64,000 bases of DNA from Paenibacillus sp. PL2-23 (GCF_040834005.1 NZ_CP162129.1:3062001-3126000), one strand, 5' to 3'; numbered from the stretch's first letter, positions 51,321 through 60,406 are shown. Numbers and translations are program-made. Notes: a model not told the origin generated them from the sequence alone.

Positions 51321-53129
51321 CTATAGAAATTTAATATGATCAAGCCGCAATGCGATTTGAACCGTTGTGCCAATTCCTGGCTGGCTGTCGATGACGAAGG
51401 CAAAGTGCTCGCCATACAGCAGCTTAAGACGGTATATCACGTTCTGAACACCGATTCTTTCGCCCAGCTCGTCTTCCTCCGACAAATACTTGCGAATGCG
51501 CTCCAGCTGCTCTTGCCCCATGCCGCCGCCATTATCATTTATGGAGAAATGAAGCATTTCGTCATGGATGCCAATATCGATACTGATGTGCCCGCCTTGC
51601 TTCACCTGCTCCACGCCGTGCAGACACGCGTTTTCGACAAAAGGCAGATACACGAATTTCGGTATGGGGCAGCTCTCCGCCTCAGGCTCCACCTTCAGCT
51701 CGTAGGTCAGCCGGTCTCCGAACCGATACTGCTGAATTTCCAGGAAGCATACGATAAACTCGACCTCCTCCTTCACCGTCACCCGATCGCGCTTCCAGGT
51801 TAAGGAGCTGCGGAACAGCTTGGCCATGTTGTGTATAATTTTTGCAGTTTCCGTCTCCTTCTTGATGACGCTGCGCATGCGAATCGTCTCCAGCGCGTTG
51901 AACAGGAAGTGAGGATTGATCTGGCTCTGCAGCGCGTTAAGCTGCGCCTTGCGGCGCTCAAGCTCAAGGCTCTTCTGCCGGATGTCAGCAACGTACACAT
52001 CGTTAATCAAGCTCCGGATTTGCAACGTCATTCGATTGAATTCGCCGGTCAGCTGCCCGATCTCATCCTGCGTCTCCTCCTGGCGAATCGTTATAAAGTG
52101 ATGGTTTTTGACCCGCTTCATATGCTTCAGAATATTGCCCAGGCGGGAGGTAATCGATCTGGCGATCCAGCCGATAATGATTGTCGGAATAATGAGATTG
52201 ATCGCCGCAAGCCAATAGACGAACTGCCTTGCTTCATGCAGCTCCGTATAGATAGCGTCCTCATGCACCGCCGCCACCATGCGCCAGCCGTCAAGCATGC
52301 TGCCTTCGGGATAATCAGTTTGAAGCGTAATGGACTTCTCCGGCAGCTGAATGGTGTCCAACTGCTGTCGGACCTCCAGCCACTTGAAATCCGGGCGGTT
52401 GGAATATTCCACTTCGCCCCGATCATTCACCAAATACAGCTCGCCTTTAATATTCAGATTGGACATGATGGCATGCAGCGCGGACATTTTCAGCTCAATC
52501 TTGAGCACCTTCTCCCGTTTGTTCAGGGAATCGTAATAATTCATGCGCCGCACAATGCTGAAGGTATCCGACAGTCGTGTCGGGCCCGAGGATACCAGCA
52601 GATCCTCCTTGGGCGAACGCACGAACACCGTCGCGTTCAGGGGCGCTGCCTCCAATGTCTGGTACCACTCCGTTTCCTTCACCTCATCCGTCAGGTTGCC
52701 AACGCCGCCGGAATGCAGCAGCGTAGGATTGTCCAAATAAATTTTGATATTCTGCACCGATGCGTAGATCGGCGTATAACTGTTCAATATTCTTCGGAAA
52801 TAGGAATCATAGGCTTCGATATAGTCAGCGGGACGCGCATATTCATTCTCCATCAGCTCATATAGCTTATTATCCGTGAAAAAGCCGGAGGACACGTTAA
52901 TAACGCCCTCCAGCTCCGTCCATAGCTGATTTTTGATCTGCTCCAATGCCCGCGTCGTATCCTCCAGGTTTTGTTTTTTCACATTGTCGCTAGTCACCTG
53001 ATAGAAGATAATATTGGTCAGAAGAATGGGAATAAGCACGCAAAACAGGTAAACAATCATCATCTTGTTCCGCAGCCTGACGTGATGGAGGCTCAGCCTG
53101 CGGCTTGTCGGCGTTCTCTTGCTTGTCAT
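51321..53129 (-). CDS. YesM-like sensor histidine kinase (His_kinase/HATPase)
   Basis: 602 residues. TM1 (about 22-45), a large extracytoplasmic dCache-like sensor domain (about 46-295), TM2 (about 300-320), HAMP, then the His_kinase domain with NALQSQINPHFLFNALETIR, in which the His before FLFNAL is the phosphorylation site. The ATPase lobe has VYLPFVENACLHGVEQVKQG and NDNGGGMGQEQL. It is co-transcribed with the YesN-like regulator and lies just upstream of the sugar importer. It probably senses the imported glycan or its binding protein. Confidence 0.9.
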   Translation of the reverse strand: MTSKRTPTSRRLSLHHVRLRNKMMIVYLFCVLIPILLTNIIFYQVTSDNVKKQNLEDTTRALEQIKNQLWTELEGVINVSSGFFTDNKLYELMENEYARPADYIEAYDSYFRRILNSYTPIYASVQNIKIYLDNPTLLHSGGVGNLTDEVKETEWYQTLEAAPLNATVFVRSPKEDLLVSSGPTRLSDTFSIVRRMNYYDSLNKREKVLKIELKMSALHAIMSNLNIKGELYLVNDRGEVEYSNRPDFKWLEVRQQLDTIQLPEKSITLQTDYPEGSMLDGWRMVAAVHEDAIYTELHEARQFVYWLAAINLIIPTIIIGWIARSITSRLGNILKHMKRVKNHHFITIRQEETQDEIGQLTGEFNRMTLQIRSLINDVYVADIRQKSLELERRKAQLNALQSQINPHFLFNALETIRMRSVIKKETETAKIIHNMAKLFRSSLTWKRDRVTVKEEVEFIVCFLEIQQYRFGDRLTYELKVEPEAESCPIPKFVYLPFVENACLHGVEQVKQGGHISIDIGIHDEMLHFSINDNGGGMGQEQLERIRKYLSEEDELGERIGVQNVIYRLKLLYGEHFAFVIDSQPGIGTTVQIALRLDHIKFL

Positions 53130-53141
53130 ATTCGGCTCCCC

Positions 53142-54704
53142 CTAGCTAAGGCTGTTGCGATATTCGGTTGGCGTCATCCCTTCAAGCTTCTCGAATTGGG
53201 ACACAAAGTATTCCACGTTATTGAAGCCGATCTGGTCCGCAACCTCATAGACCCGAAGATCCGTCGTTCGAAGCAGGCGTTTCGCTTCGTTTACTCTGAG
53301 ATGCAGCACATAGTCGTTAAAATAGGTGCCGTACGTTTTTTTGAACAGCTGTCCCAAATAAACGGGATTCATGTAGAAGCGCGAAGCAATGGACTTTAAG
53401 CTGATATTGGACGCGTAGTTCGCATCGATGTAGCTTTTCACCTTCTGCACGCCGCCCTTGGCGAAATCCTTGCGCTGCTCCGCCGCCAGTCTGCTGCATT
53501 CCAGCACGAATTGTGCGAACAGCTCCTTCAGCGTCGTGCTTGTCACATTCCGGTCGTACCAGGTCAGAATGGCGCTTTTGTACAGCATGACATCCGTATC
53601 GAGCTTCATGCGATGCAGGCTGGCCAGCGCCTCCGACACACATCGGTGCAGGCTTGTCCGTATGGCCTCCGGCGTGAAGCGGCCGTCGCGGAACTGCTGG
53701 AAGATCCCCTCAACCGCCTCAATGATCGCTTTCTCATCGTTCTCCTCCATACTTTCATTCAGTCGCGCGAACCAGCTGTTGTCCATCAGCATCCCGTTCA
53801 TCTCTATGCCGCGGAGCTCGACATAGCTGAACACATACCGTTTCTCTTCGAGCAATTTGAATCGCATCGCTTCATTGGCGCTGACATAGGCCTGCTTCAG
53901 CTCCGTCAAATGCTGGACCGGCTCTCCGATATACAGGCATACTGGACATAACATCGCTTGCGCAAGCTTGCTCTGGAGCGTCCTGGCCAGCCGCTCGATG
54001 CTCCAATGCTCCGGCAGTCTGGCAATGACGGCTCCGAGCCGGCCGCGATGCTGCAGGGTCTGCACCGGGGGACTGCCCGGCATGATCTCTTCCATCGCCT
54101 CATGCAGCCTGGACCGGACATCCAGCGCTTCATCAATCCGAGCCTCGCCGAAGCGGACCTCCGGTTCGTTCACCTCGATGAACAAATAATGCAGAGAGAC
54201 GTTTCGCGGCAGTCCAAGCACATCATAGCACCCCTCCGCCTCCTCTTGGCTCAGCTCGCCTTTTATTAACGACGAGAGAATTTCGTGGCTCCTGAGGGAT
54301 TGCTGCCTCTGCGCTTCCGCCGCTTCGCGCTCCAGCTTGCCCCTCAGCTCCATCAGCGTGTCTTCCATCGTCACCTCGTCGATAGGCTTCAGCAAAAAAT
54401 CGCAAACGCCATATTTAACCGCCTGCTGAGCGTATTTGAATTCATCGTAACCGCTTACAATGATAAACTTCGTATTGATTTTATATTCTTGCACCGCTTT
54501 TTGAATCAATTCCAGACCATCCATGACGGGCATCCGAATGTCAGTAACGACCAGATCGGGCGCGTCTTCCCGTATCATGTGGAGCGCATCCTCGCCGTTA
54601 TCCGTTTCTCCTGTCACCTCGAAGCCGCAGCGCTCCCACCCGATCAGCTCCTTTAATCCTTGCCTGAAAAAAGCTTCGTCGTCGACGAGCAATACGCGAA
54701 ACAT
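53142..54704 (-). CDS. YesN-like AraC-type response regulator
   Basis: 520 residues from ATG 54702-54704, behind GGGGAGGA. The receiver domain has DDE at 8-10, phosphoacceptor Asp55 (LVVTDIRMPVMDG) and Lys near 105 (FLLKPIDE). The variable middle part is followed by a C-terminal AraC HTH pair: NISLKSIASRFYMNPVYLGQ and VADQIGFNNVEYFVSQFEKL. It works with the adjacent kinase and likely activates the importer operon. A longer in-frame start at 54809 is rejected for lack of a ribosome binding site. Confidence 0.92.
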   Translation of the reverse strand: MFRVLLVDDEAFFRQGLKELIGWERCGFEVTGETDNGEDALHMIREDAPDLVVTDIRMPVMDGLELIQKAVQEYKINTKFIIVSGYDEFKYAQQAVKYGVCDFLLKPIDEVTMEDTLMELRGKLEREAAEAQRQQSLRSHEILSSLIKGELSQEEAEGCYDVLGLPRNVSLHYLFIEVNEPEVRFGEARIDEALDVRSRLHEAMEEIMPGSPPVQTLQHRGRLGAVIARLPEHWSIERLARTLQSKLAQAMLCPVCLYIGEPVQHLTELKQAYVSANEAMRFKLLEEKRYVFSYVELRGIEMNGMLMDNSWFARLNESMEENDEKAIIEAVEGIFQQFRDGRFTPEAIRTSLHRCVSEALASLHRMKLDTDVMLYKSAILTWYDRNVTSTTLKELFAQFVLECSRLAAEQRKDFAKGGVQKVKSYIDANYASNISLKSIASRFYMNPVYLGQLFKKTYGTYFNDYVLHLRVNEAKRLLRTTDLRVYEVADQIGFNNVEYFVSQFEKLEGMTPTEYRNSLS

Positions 54705-54815
54705 CCCTGTGTCCTCCCCGAAAATCAGTTTGAAGATAGTATATACACGAAAAATAACGTGACACAAGTCCCAGCATCCGATACATTGGTTACTAAGAGA
54801 GAGGAGCATTCATTA

Positions 54816-56030
54816 ATGTCATTAAATACTGAAGGCGCGCAACGCGGATTATTTACTGTGGTTACTTTGCTCTATTGGACCTCTATGTACATTTACATAC
54901 CCACTCTGACTCCATATTTGAACGCTGGAGGCTATTCGCTCTCCTTCATCGGCATCGTGCTTGGCAGCTACGGCTTCACACAAATGCTGGTTCGCTTCCC
55001 TCTTGGCGTATTCTCGGATCGTCTGGGCAGACGCAAGCCGTTTATTGTGCTCGGCATGGCATCGGCAGCCTTGAGCTGTCTGCTGTTCCTGCTTCCCAAT
55101 GGCTGGATCTGGCCGCTGGCGGGCAGAATCGTGGCAGGCGTGTGCGCATCCGCCTGGGTGGCGTTTACCGTGCTGTACGCCAGCTACTATGAGAGCAGCC
55201 GCATGGGGCAAGCGATGGGCAGAATCAGCGTCATGACGGTATCCGGTCAGATGATTGGCATGCTCCTCAGCGGCGCCTTGTCTGAGGCCTTTGGACCGCG
55301 AACGCCTTTTGCAGCTGGCGCAATATGCGGAGCGGCAGGTCTGCTCCTCGCGCTCGGCATTAGGGAGCCGAAGAGCAGCGCCGACGGGGAACGCGGGGGC
55401 ATGACTCTATCGCAGGTGTCGGGAGTGGTCCGCAATCGTACGCTGCTTAGAGTTTCTCTACTTTCCATACTGGCACATGGCGTATTGTTTATTACGATGT
55501 TCGGCTTTACTCCGCTCAAGGCAGAGCAGCTGGGCGCAGGCGGCGTCGAGCTGACTCTGCTCGTATTCGCCTTCATGCTGCCCCATGCGGCAGCCTCTTA
55601 CGCCGGCTCCCATTATATCGTCCCACGGCTGGGCTCGAACGCAACCGTTGCATTGGGCTTTGTCCTCAGCGCGGGCTGCACGGCTGCTATGTTATTTGTC
55701 CCGTCGCTTGAGCTGCTGTACGTGACGCAAGCCTTGAACGGCTTCGCTCAAGGACTGCACCTGCCGCTTCTGCTTGGGCTGGCCATCCGCGACGTCGCTC
55801 CATCATCCCGGGCGACGGCTATGGGGCTATACCAAGCCCTCTATGCCGTTGGCATGTTCTCCGGTCCCTTTCTCGCGGGCTGGCTGAATGGGGAATGGGG
55901 GCTGGACAGCGGCTTCCTGTTCGGGGCCGTGCTTGCCGTCAGCGCTGCCGCCTTCACTTGGCGCTGGGCTGTTCAGGATCGGGATCGTCACGATAAGGCT
56001 CGCGAAGGGGCTCGCGGCGGCGGGGCTTAA
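54816..56030 (+). CDS. Major facilitator superfamily transporter
   Basis: 404 residues from ATG 54816, with AGGAG 9 nt upstream; 12 predicted helices. The loop 2-3 motif RFPLGVFSDRLGRRKPFIVLG is the MFS signature A. A central cytoplasmic loop (about 185-205) separates the two halves. It resembles drug or sugar exporters of the DHA type, but no substrate can be named. It is divergent from the YesN-like gene, with a 111-bp intergenic region holding both promoters. An in-frame upstream extension to 54660 overlaps the divergent gene and is rejected. Confidence 0.88.
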   Translation: MSLNTEGAQRGLFTVVTLLYWTSMYIYIPTLTPYLNAGGYSLSFIGIVLGSYGFTQMLVRFPLGVFSDRLGRRKPFIVLGMASAALSCLLFLLPNGWIWPLAGRIVAGVCASAWVAFTVLYASYYESSRMGQAMGRISVMTVSGQMIGMLLSGALSEAFGPRTPFAAGAICGAAGLLLALGIREPKSSADGERGGMTLSQVSGVVRNRTLLRVSLLSILAHGVLFITMFGFTPLKAEQLGAGGVELTLLVFAFMLPHAAASYAGSHYIVPRLGSNATVALGFVLSAGCTAAMLFVPSLELLYVTQALNGFAQGLHLPLLLGLAIRDVAPSSRATAMGLYQALYAVGMFSGPFLAGWLNGEWGLDSGFLFGAVLAVSAAAFTWRWAVQDRDRHDKAREGARGGGA

Positions 56031-56079
56031 TGATCAAGGGAGCTGTATATCCTGACCGATTAGACTTTAGGAGGAAAAC

Positions 56080-56739
56080 ATGAACAGCAGCAGGACAGGT
56101 TTACGCAGAGGGGAGAACAGCTCCCCTTCCTATCCGGATTGCAAGCCGCAGCTGATATTGGATATTGGGGGCGTGCTTGCAACAAATATTTCACCCCTGT
56201 TTTGGGAGCTTGTGGCGGAAGACGCTGGAGTAGCGAGCGACGTTATATACCGCCTGTACAAGGCGGAGGTAAGCGAGCGGTTATGGACGGGCGAGGTGAC
56301 AGAGGAGCAGTTCTGGTCATGGCTGGGACGCGCTGCAGGACTGGAACGGCAGCAGGGCCAAGCTTACCTCTCGGCTAGCCTGGCCCCGCTCCCCGCGCTT
56401 CAGCACCTCAAGCGCTGGAGTGAAATAGCGAATATTCATTTGCTTAGCAATCACCTGATCTCATGGGTGGAGCCTCTGCTTAAGGAGGTCCGGCCTTATA
56501 TTACAAGCGCGACCATATCCAGCTTGGTGGGCTGCCGCAAGCCCGATCGCGGCATCTTCGACTGCGCAGCGGGTAAGCTTCGGGGCCGCGCCCCCACCCT
56601 GTTCATCGACGATCAGTCGAGTAACTTGGACGCAGCGGCAGAAACGGCCGGCTGGTCGACGCTGCTCGCCGATCCGGAAGGCCATTGGATCACAGCCGCT
56701 GACCGCTGGCTCCGAGAAGCAAGCGAGCCGACCATCTAG
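56080..56739 (+). CDS. HAD-superfamily hydrolase
   Basis: 219 residues. Motif I LILDIGGVLATN (nucleophile Asp28; the 'D.GGVL' variant is common in YihX/epoxide-hydrolase-like HADs), motif II HLLSNHLISW, motif III Lys in SLVGCRKPDRGIF, and motif IV LFIDDQSSNLDAA. All catalytic residues are present, so it is likely an active phosphatase or dehalogenase-like enzyme; the substrate is unknown. It has an unstructured 20-residue N-terminus. GGAGG lies upstream of the ATG. The gene ends 13 nt before the 51-bp repeat array. Confidence 0.85.
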   Translation: MNSSRTGLRRGENSSPSYPDCKPQLILDIGGVLATNISPLFWELVAEDAGVASDVIYRLYKAEVSERLWTGEVTEEQFWSWLGRAAGLERQQGQAYLSASLAPLPALQHLKRWSEIANIHLLSNHLISWVEPLLKEVRPYITSATISSLVGCRKPDRGIFDCAAGKLRGRAPTLFIDDQSSNLDAAAETAGWSTLLADPEGHWITAADRWLREASEPTI

Positions 56740-56751
56740 CGTGTTGGAAGG

Positions 56752-57057
56752 ATAACGACATGCCGTGTGGTTATCAAGCCCAGTTGGGGCTTGTTAGTGA
56801 CAATAACGATTCCACGTGTTGCTATCGCTCGCTGAGCCCCCCCAATTGGTGCAATAACGACACGGCGTGTGGCTATCGAGTGCAGTTGGGGCTTGTTAGT
56901 GACAATAACGACACGGCGTGTGGCTATCGAGGCCAGTTGGGGCTTGTTAGTGACAATAACGATTCCACGTGTTGCTATCGCTCGCTGAGACGCCCCAATT
57001 GGTGCAATATCGACACGGCGTGTGGTTATCAAGCCCAGTTGGGGCTTGTTAGTGACT
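56752..57057. repeat. Six tandem 51-bp repeat units (A-B-A-A-B-A)
   Basis: Exactly 306 bp = 6 x 51. A units (56752-56802, 56854-56904, 56905-56955, 57007-57057) contain CCGTGTGG or GCGTGTGG and CAGTTGGGGCTTGTTAGTGA. B units (56803-56853, 56956-57006) contain TTCCACGTGTTGCTATCG and CCCAATTGGTGCA. All units start ATAACGA or ATATCGA. A1 and A4 hold a perfect 7-bp stem CAAGCCC/GGGCTTG. Because 51 is a multiple of three, spurious frames stay open on both strands; they lack ribosome binding sites and are not called genes. The array fills the space between two convergent genes and ends at the base before the next stop codon. Confidence 0.95.
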
Positions 57058-58761
57058 TTAGCGAACCCACTCCATTACAAGCCATAACATAGCGCTGGTC
57101 ATAGCGGCTCCTGTCAGCAGCCAGATGTCTGAGCGGCCGAAGCGGACGCGGAAGCCGTACACCGGCTTCGCTGGTATACTGCCGTAGCCCCTGGCTTCCA
57201 GAGCGTCAGCCATCCCTTCCGCTAAGCGGAGAAGCGAGCGCAGGAACGGCGCAAAGATGACGCGCAGCATACGAATGGGAACCGTGCCTATTCGCGTCGT
57301 CGCCTTGCCTCTTGCGTGCGCCAGCTTGGCGAATCGCTCCCACTCTCTTGTCAGCAATGGGATGAAGCGGAATATTAACATGATTAACAATCCTGCCGAA
57401 TGAATAGGCACACCGAGCCGAGCCGTCCAGCCGAACGTTTGCTGGATGGCTCTTTGCAGTCTAAGAGGCGTCATCAGCTCCAGCATGGGCATGCCAATCC
57501 ACAGAATGACCATTAGCTGTCCCAGCTTTACGGCGGTTGGCTCCGATTCCACCCAATCAAACGCCAGAGGCGACCAGGTAAGCCCCCCGATTAACAGCAA
57601 TATGAGCGACATGATGGCGAAGCCGCGCAGCACGCGCCACCACTTCTTCGCAATATGCCAGAACGGCGAAGTAGCCACAGCTACGATGATTGCCCCCATA
57701 GCAAGCTCCTCTATGCTTCCCAGCATCAGAACAAATGCCGACAGCATGAAATAAGCTAGCACAATAGCGCGAGGATCAAAGCGCTCCGCAATCATTGGCT
57801 GATAGGAGCTAGCTGCGCCGCTCCACTCGCCCCCGCGCTCCGCCGCAACGGCCTGCTCCGCCGCAGCGGCCTCCCGCACGCCAGAGCCGCCACGCGTCTC
57901 GCGCCGCTTCAGCTCGCGCGCGAGCTCCGCCGCCAGCTCGCGCGGCGCCGGCCAAGGCGCACCGCCGCTTCGCTGGGCGGGCGCCCCCTGCGGCTCCGCC
58001 GCCAGCCCGCGCAGCAGCGCCTTCGCGCGAATCGCCTGCGGCGCGGCTGCGCCGAGCGCAAGCGCCGCCTCCGCTGGTGCCGCTTCGCGGACCTCGCCGT
58101 CACGGACAACGACGACGCGGTCCGCAAGCGGCAGCAGCGCCTCGAGGTCGTGCGTCGCCACGACCGCTCCGCGCCCAGCCGCCCTGTGCGCCTCCAGAAT
58201 CGCGCACAGGCGGCGGGTGCCGTCGGCGTCCAGCCCCGCCGTCGGCTCATCCAGCAGCAGCCAGTCCGGCTCGCACGCGAGCAGGCTGGCTATCGCAAGA
58301 CGACGCTGCTGGCCGCCGCTCAGCGTCCAAGGATCACGCTCCAGCAGAGCCGGCTGGAGCCCCATGCGATGGAGCGCCTCCACCACTCGGCGCTCCGCCG
58401 CTTCGCCCGTCAGCTTATACGGCCGAAGCGAATAGAGCAGCTCCTCCCGCACGGTGGATGCGAACCATTGCGACTCCGACTGCTGTAAGGCGATGCCGAA
58501 TTGGAGCAGTACCGTACGGTTCAGCTTTGTACGCTTGGGATTGCTCCACAGCTCATCGCCTCCCAGCGCGACGGTACCGCTGTCCAGCTTGCGCAGCCCC
58601 GCCATCGTCTCCAGCAGCGTGGACTTGCCTGCTCCGTTATGGCCGATGAGCAGCGTCAATTGGCCAGGCTCAAACGTTGCATCCACCCGCTCTAGCAGCA
58701 CCCGGTCCCATTCCCCTTGCACGCGAACCGTAACCTCTCTTAGCCTCCAGCTATCCGGCAT
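57058..58761 (-). CDS. ECF transporter protein: fused ATPase (EcfA) and transmembrane coupling (EcfT) domains
   Basis: 567 residues. ATPase domain (about 1-265): Walker A GHNGAGKSTLLE near 40-51, signature LSGGQQRRLAIA, Walker B LLLDEPTAGLDADG, switch VVATHDLEAL. An Ala/Arg/Glu-rich linker (about 265-330) joins an EcfT domain with about five helices, whose two coupling motifs KLAHARGKATTRIG and ADALEARGYGS carry the conserved Ala-Arg-Gly. In most Bacillota EcfA and EcfT are separate proteins, so the fusion is notable. It overlaps the EcfA gene by 11 nt. The nearby bioY and BirA-type site suggest biotin. The stop lies immediately next to the 51-bp repeat array. Confidence 0.88.
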   Translation of the reverse strand: MPDSWRLREVTVRVQGEWDRVLLERVDATFEPGQLTLLIGHNGAGKSTLLETMAGLRKLDSGTVALGGDELWSNPKRTKLNRTVLLQFGIALQQSESQWFASTVREELLYSLRPYKLTGEAAERRVVEALHRMGLQPALLERDPWTLSGGQQRRLAIASLLACEPDWLLLDEPTAGLDADGTRRLCAILEAHRAAGRGAVVATHDLEALLPLADRVVVVRDGEVREAAPAEAALALGAAAPQAIRAKALLRGLAAEPQGAPAQRSGGAPWPAPRELAAELARELKRRETRGGSGVREAAAAEQAVAAERGGEWSGAASSYQPMIAERFDPRAIVLAYFMLSAFVLMLGSIEELAMGAIIVAVATSPFWHIAKKWWRVLRGFAIMSLILLLIGGLTWSPLAFDWVESEPTAVKLGQLMVILWIGMPMLELMTPLRLQRAIQQTFGWTARLGVPIHSAGLLIMLIFRFIPLLTREWERFAKLAHARGKATTRIGTVPIRMLRVIFAPFLRSLLRLAEGMADALEARGYGSIPAKPVYGFRVRFGRSDIWLLTGAAMTSAMLWLVMEWVR

Positions 58762-59602
58762 AGCATTGCACCGCCTCTGCCAGTTGCTCCGCTGTGAAAG
58801 GCAGCGGGTCCAGAGCTACCCCTTCGCGCATGAGCTCCCAGGCGACCTGAATCGCGTACGGCGGCTCCATGCCAAGCCGCTCCGCCGCACTGCTCTTCGC
58901 CGCGCCCGGTGCGGAGCGCCGGAATAGATCGTTGGCTTCGCCGTCGAACAGGACCTCTCCGTCCTTCAAGCATACGACTCGGTCCTCCGGCCTCAGCTCC
59001 TCCAGCCTCTGCGTCGCCCATACCACCGCAGAGCCGTCCCCATGAAGACGGCGCACGCCATCCAGCACCTCGCGCGACATGACCGGGTCAAGCATCGACG
59101 TCACTTCATCCAGCAGCAGAATCGGCGCGTGAACGGCCATACAGCCTGCAATCGCCGTCAGCTGCTTCTGCCCCCCGGACAACGTCTCAATGGGCTGCTT
59201 CATACGCCCGCCAAGGCCAAGCGCATGCAGAGCGGCCTCGGCTCTGGCCACCACGGAAGCCTCATCCCCGCCATTGCGTTCCAGCAGCGAAACAACATCC
59301 TCCCATGGCGTTGCGCCAATCAGGCCGGCATCCGGCTGCTGCAGAACGAGCGGAATCGCTCCGCTGGAGGCTTCGCGCGAGTATGCGCGTATAACCTCCC
59401 CTGATCTCCCTTGCATGGGCATACCTGCTAGCAGCTTCATCAGCGTACTTTTCCCGCTGCCGTTCGCCCCAAGCAGCGTCACCCATTCCCCGGCGCGAAT
59501 AGCTAAGGTGACAGACTTCAAGATGGGAGCACCTTGACTGCCATTCGCCAGGAGCGGCGCGACCGAGACACGATCCAATCCAATCTCAATAGGATGTTCC
59601 AA
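58751..59602 (-). CDS. ecfA: ECF transporter ATPase (EcfA)
   Basis: 283 residues from a TTG at 59600-59602, chosen because GGAGGA lies 7 nt upstream; an ATG at 59635 has no site. Walker A LLGANGSGKSTLMKLLAG, signature LSGGQKQLTAIAGCM, Walker B LLLDEVTSMLDPVMS (Glu followed by Val instead of Pro), and the switch VVWATQRLEELR with Gln in place of the usual His. The second EcfA of the module; the altered switch residue suggests an asymmetric ATPase pair with the fused partner. Divergent from bioY across a BirA-type operator. Confidence 0.88.
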   Translation of the reverse strand: MEHPIEIGLDRVSVAPLLANGSQGAPILKSVTLAIRAGEWVTLLGANGSGKSTLMKLLAGMPMQGRSGEVIRAYSREASSGAIPLVLQQPDAGLIGATPWEDVVSLLERNGGDEASVVARAEAALHALGLGGRMKQPIETLSGGQKQLTAIAGCMAVHAPILLLDEVTSMLDPVMSREVLDGVRRLHGDGSAVVWATQRLEELRPEDRVVCLKDGEVLFDGEANDLFRRSAPGAAKSSAAERLGMEPPYAIQVAWELMREGVALDPLPFTAEQLAEAVQCYAG

Positions 59603-59656
59603 AATAAATTCCTCCAACCCTCTTCCCATGGCCATGAGGCTATGCTACAATTCGAT

Positions 59657-59690
59657 TTGTTAACCTGAATTAATATTAAACAGTTAACAA
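59657..59690. promoter_or_regulatory. BirA-type biotin operator between ecfA and bioY
   Basis: TTGTTAAC (59657-59664) and GTTAACAA (59683-59690), a perfect 8-bp inverted repeat with an 18-nt spacer. This is the arrangement and spacing of known BirA operators (TTGTAAAC...GTTTACAA type). It lies in the 126-bp divergent interval, so it could repress both bioY and the ECF module when biotin is sufficient. Confidence 0.8.
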
Positions 59691-59728
59691 TGAAATAGCA
59701 ACAACTACATAAAAGGAGTCATGTATCC

Positions 59729-60349
59729 ATGCAAACCGTCAATGTTCGATCTCTTGTTTTTACCGCTTTGTTCGCCGCTTTATTCATTGTACTTAGCATC
59801 CAGCATCTCAGACTGACGTTAACTCCGGTTCCCATCACCTTCCAGACGCTTGGACTCATTCTAGCAGGTGTGTTCCTGCGGCCCAAGCAAGCGGCATCAA
59901 GCATCCTGCTTGTTCTGGCGCTAGTGGCGATCGGCTTGCCGCTTCTGGGCGGCAAAGGCGGCATCTCAACCTTGATTGGCTATACAGGCGGGTTCCTCTT
60001 CGCCTTCACCTTCAGCGCCTTGTTCATCAGCTTGTCCATGGAACGCTTTATTCGCAGCCCGAGGCTGATGAACAACAAATGGCTGGCCGCTATCGTCTTA
60101 TTTGTTATATTCGAGCTGTTCAGCTCATTCCTTACCTATGTAACAGGCGTGCCATGGCTGATGCATGTGCTGAACTGGACCTGGAGCCAGGGCATCCAGG
60201 ACGGCTTCCTGCCCTTCCTGCTGGGCGACGCGATCAAGTCCGTCCTCGGCGTGCTGATCACCGTTCCGATGCTGGGCTACATCAAGCAGCTTCGCGAATC
60301 GATGAAGGGCGACCCCGTCTCGCAGTCGTCATCGCAAGTCCAACTATAG
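59729..60349 (+). CDS. bioY: BioY biotin-binding S component
   Basis: 206 residues, six helices. The N-terminal segment VPITFQTLGLILAGVFLRPK and the motif LVALVAIGLPLLGGKGGIST (as LALVAIGLPLLGGKGG) are the BioY signatures, as is YTGGFLFAF. AAGGAG precedes the ATG by about 10 nt. BioY binds biotin and works with an EcfA/A'/T module, here likely the divergent one. Regulated by the BirA-type operator upstream. Confidence 0.93.
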   Translation: MQTVNVRSLVFTALFAALFIVLSIQHLRLTLTPVPITFQTLGLILAGVFLRPKQAASSILLVLALVAIGLPLLGGKGGISTLIGYTGGFLFAFTFSALFISLSMERFIRSPRLMNNKWLAAIVLFVIFELFSSFLTYVTGVPWLMHVLNWTWSQGIQDGFLPFLLGDAIKSVLGVLITVPMLGYIKQLRESMKGDPVSQSSSQVQL

Positions 60350-60364
60350 AGCTTATTGACAGCA

Positions 60365-60402
60365 ATGCCCGCAAGCGTCAGACGCTTGCGGGCATTTGCT
60401 TT
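60365..60402. terminator. Bidirectional terminator between bioY and ricA
   Basis: Perfect 13-bp stem ATGCCCGCAAGCG/CGCTTGCGGGCAT with a 5-nt loop, followed on the plus strand by TTGCTTT. The plus-strand T tract is the better one. Confidence 0.8.
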
Positions 60403-60406
60403 GGGG

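Noticed and set aside
54660..54815. 52-codon N-terminal extension of the MFS transporter
   Set aside because: Overlaps the divergent response-regulator start and promoter region and lacks a ribosome binding site.
56736..57092. Open reading frames on both strands through the 51-bp repeats (98 and 110 residues with repeated NNDTACGYR-type or VIVTNKPQL-type peptides)
   Set aside because: The frames stay open only because the repeat unit is 17 codons long. There is no ribosome binding site, and they overlap flanking real genes.
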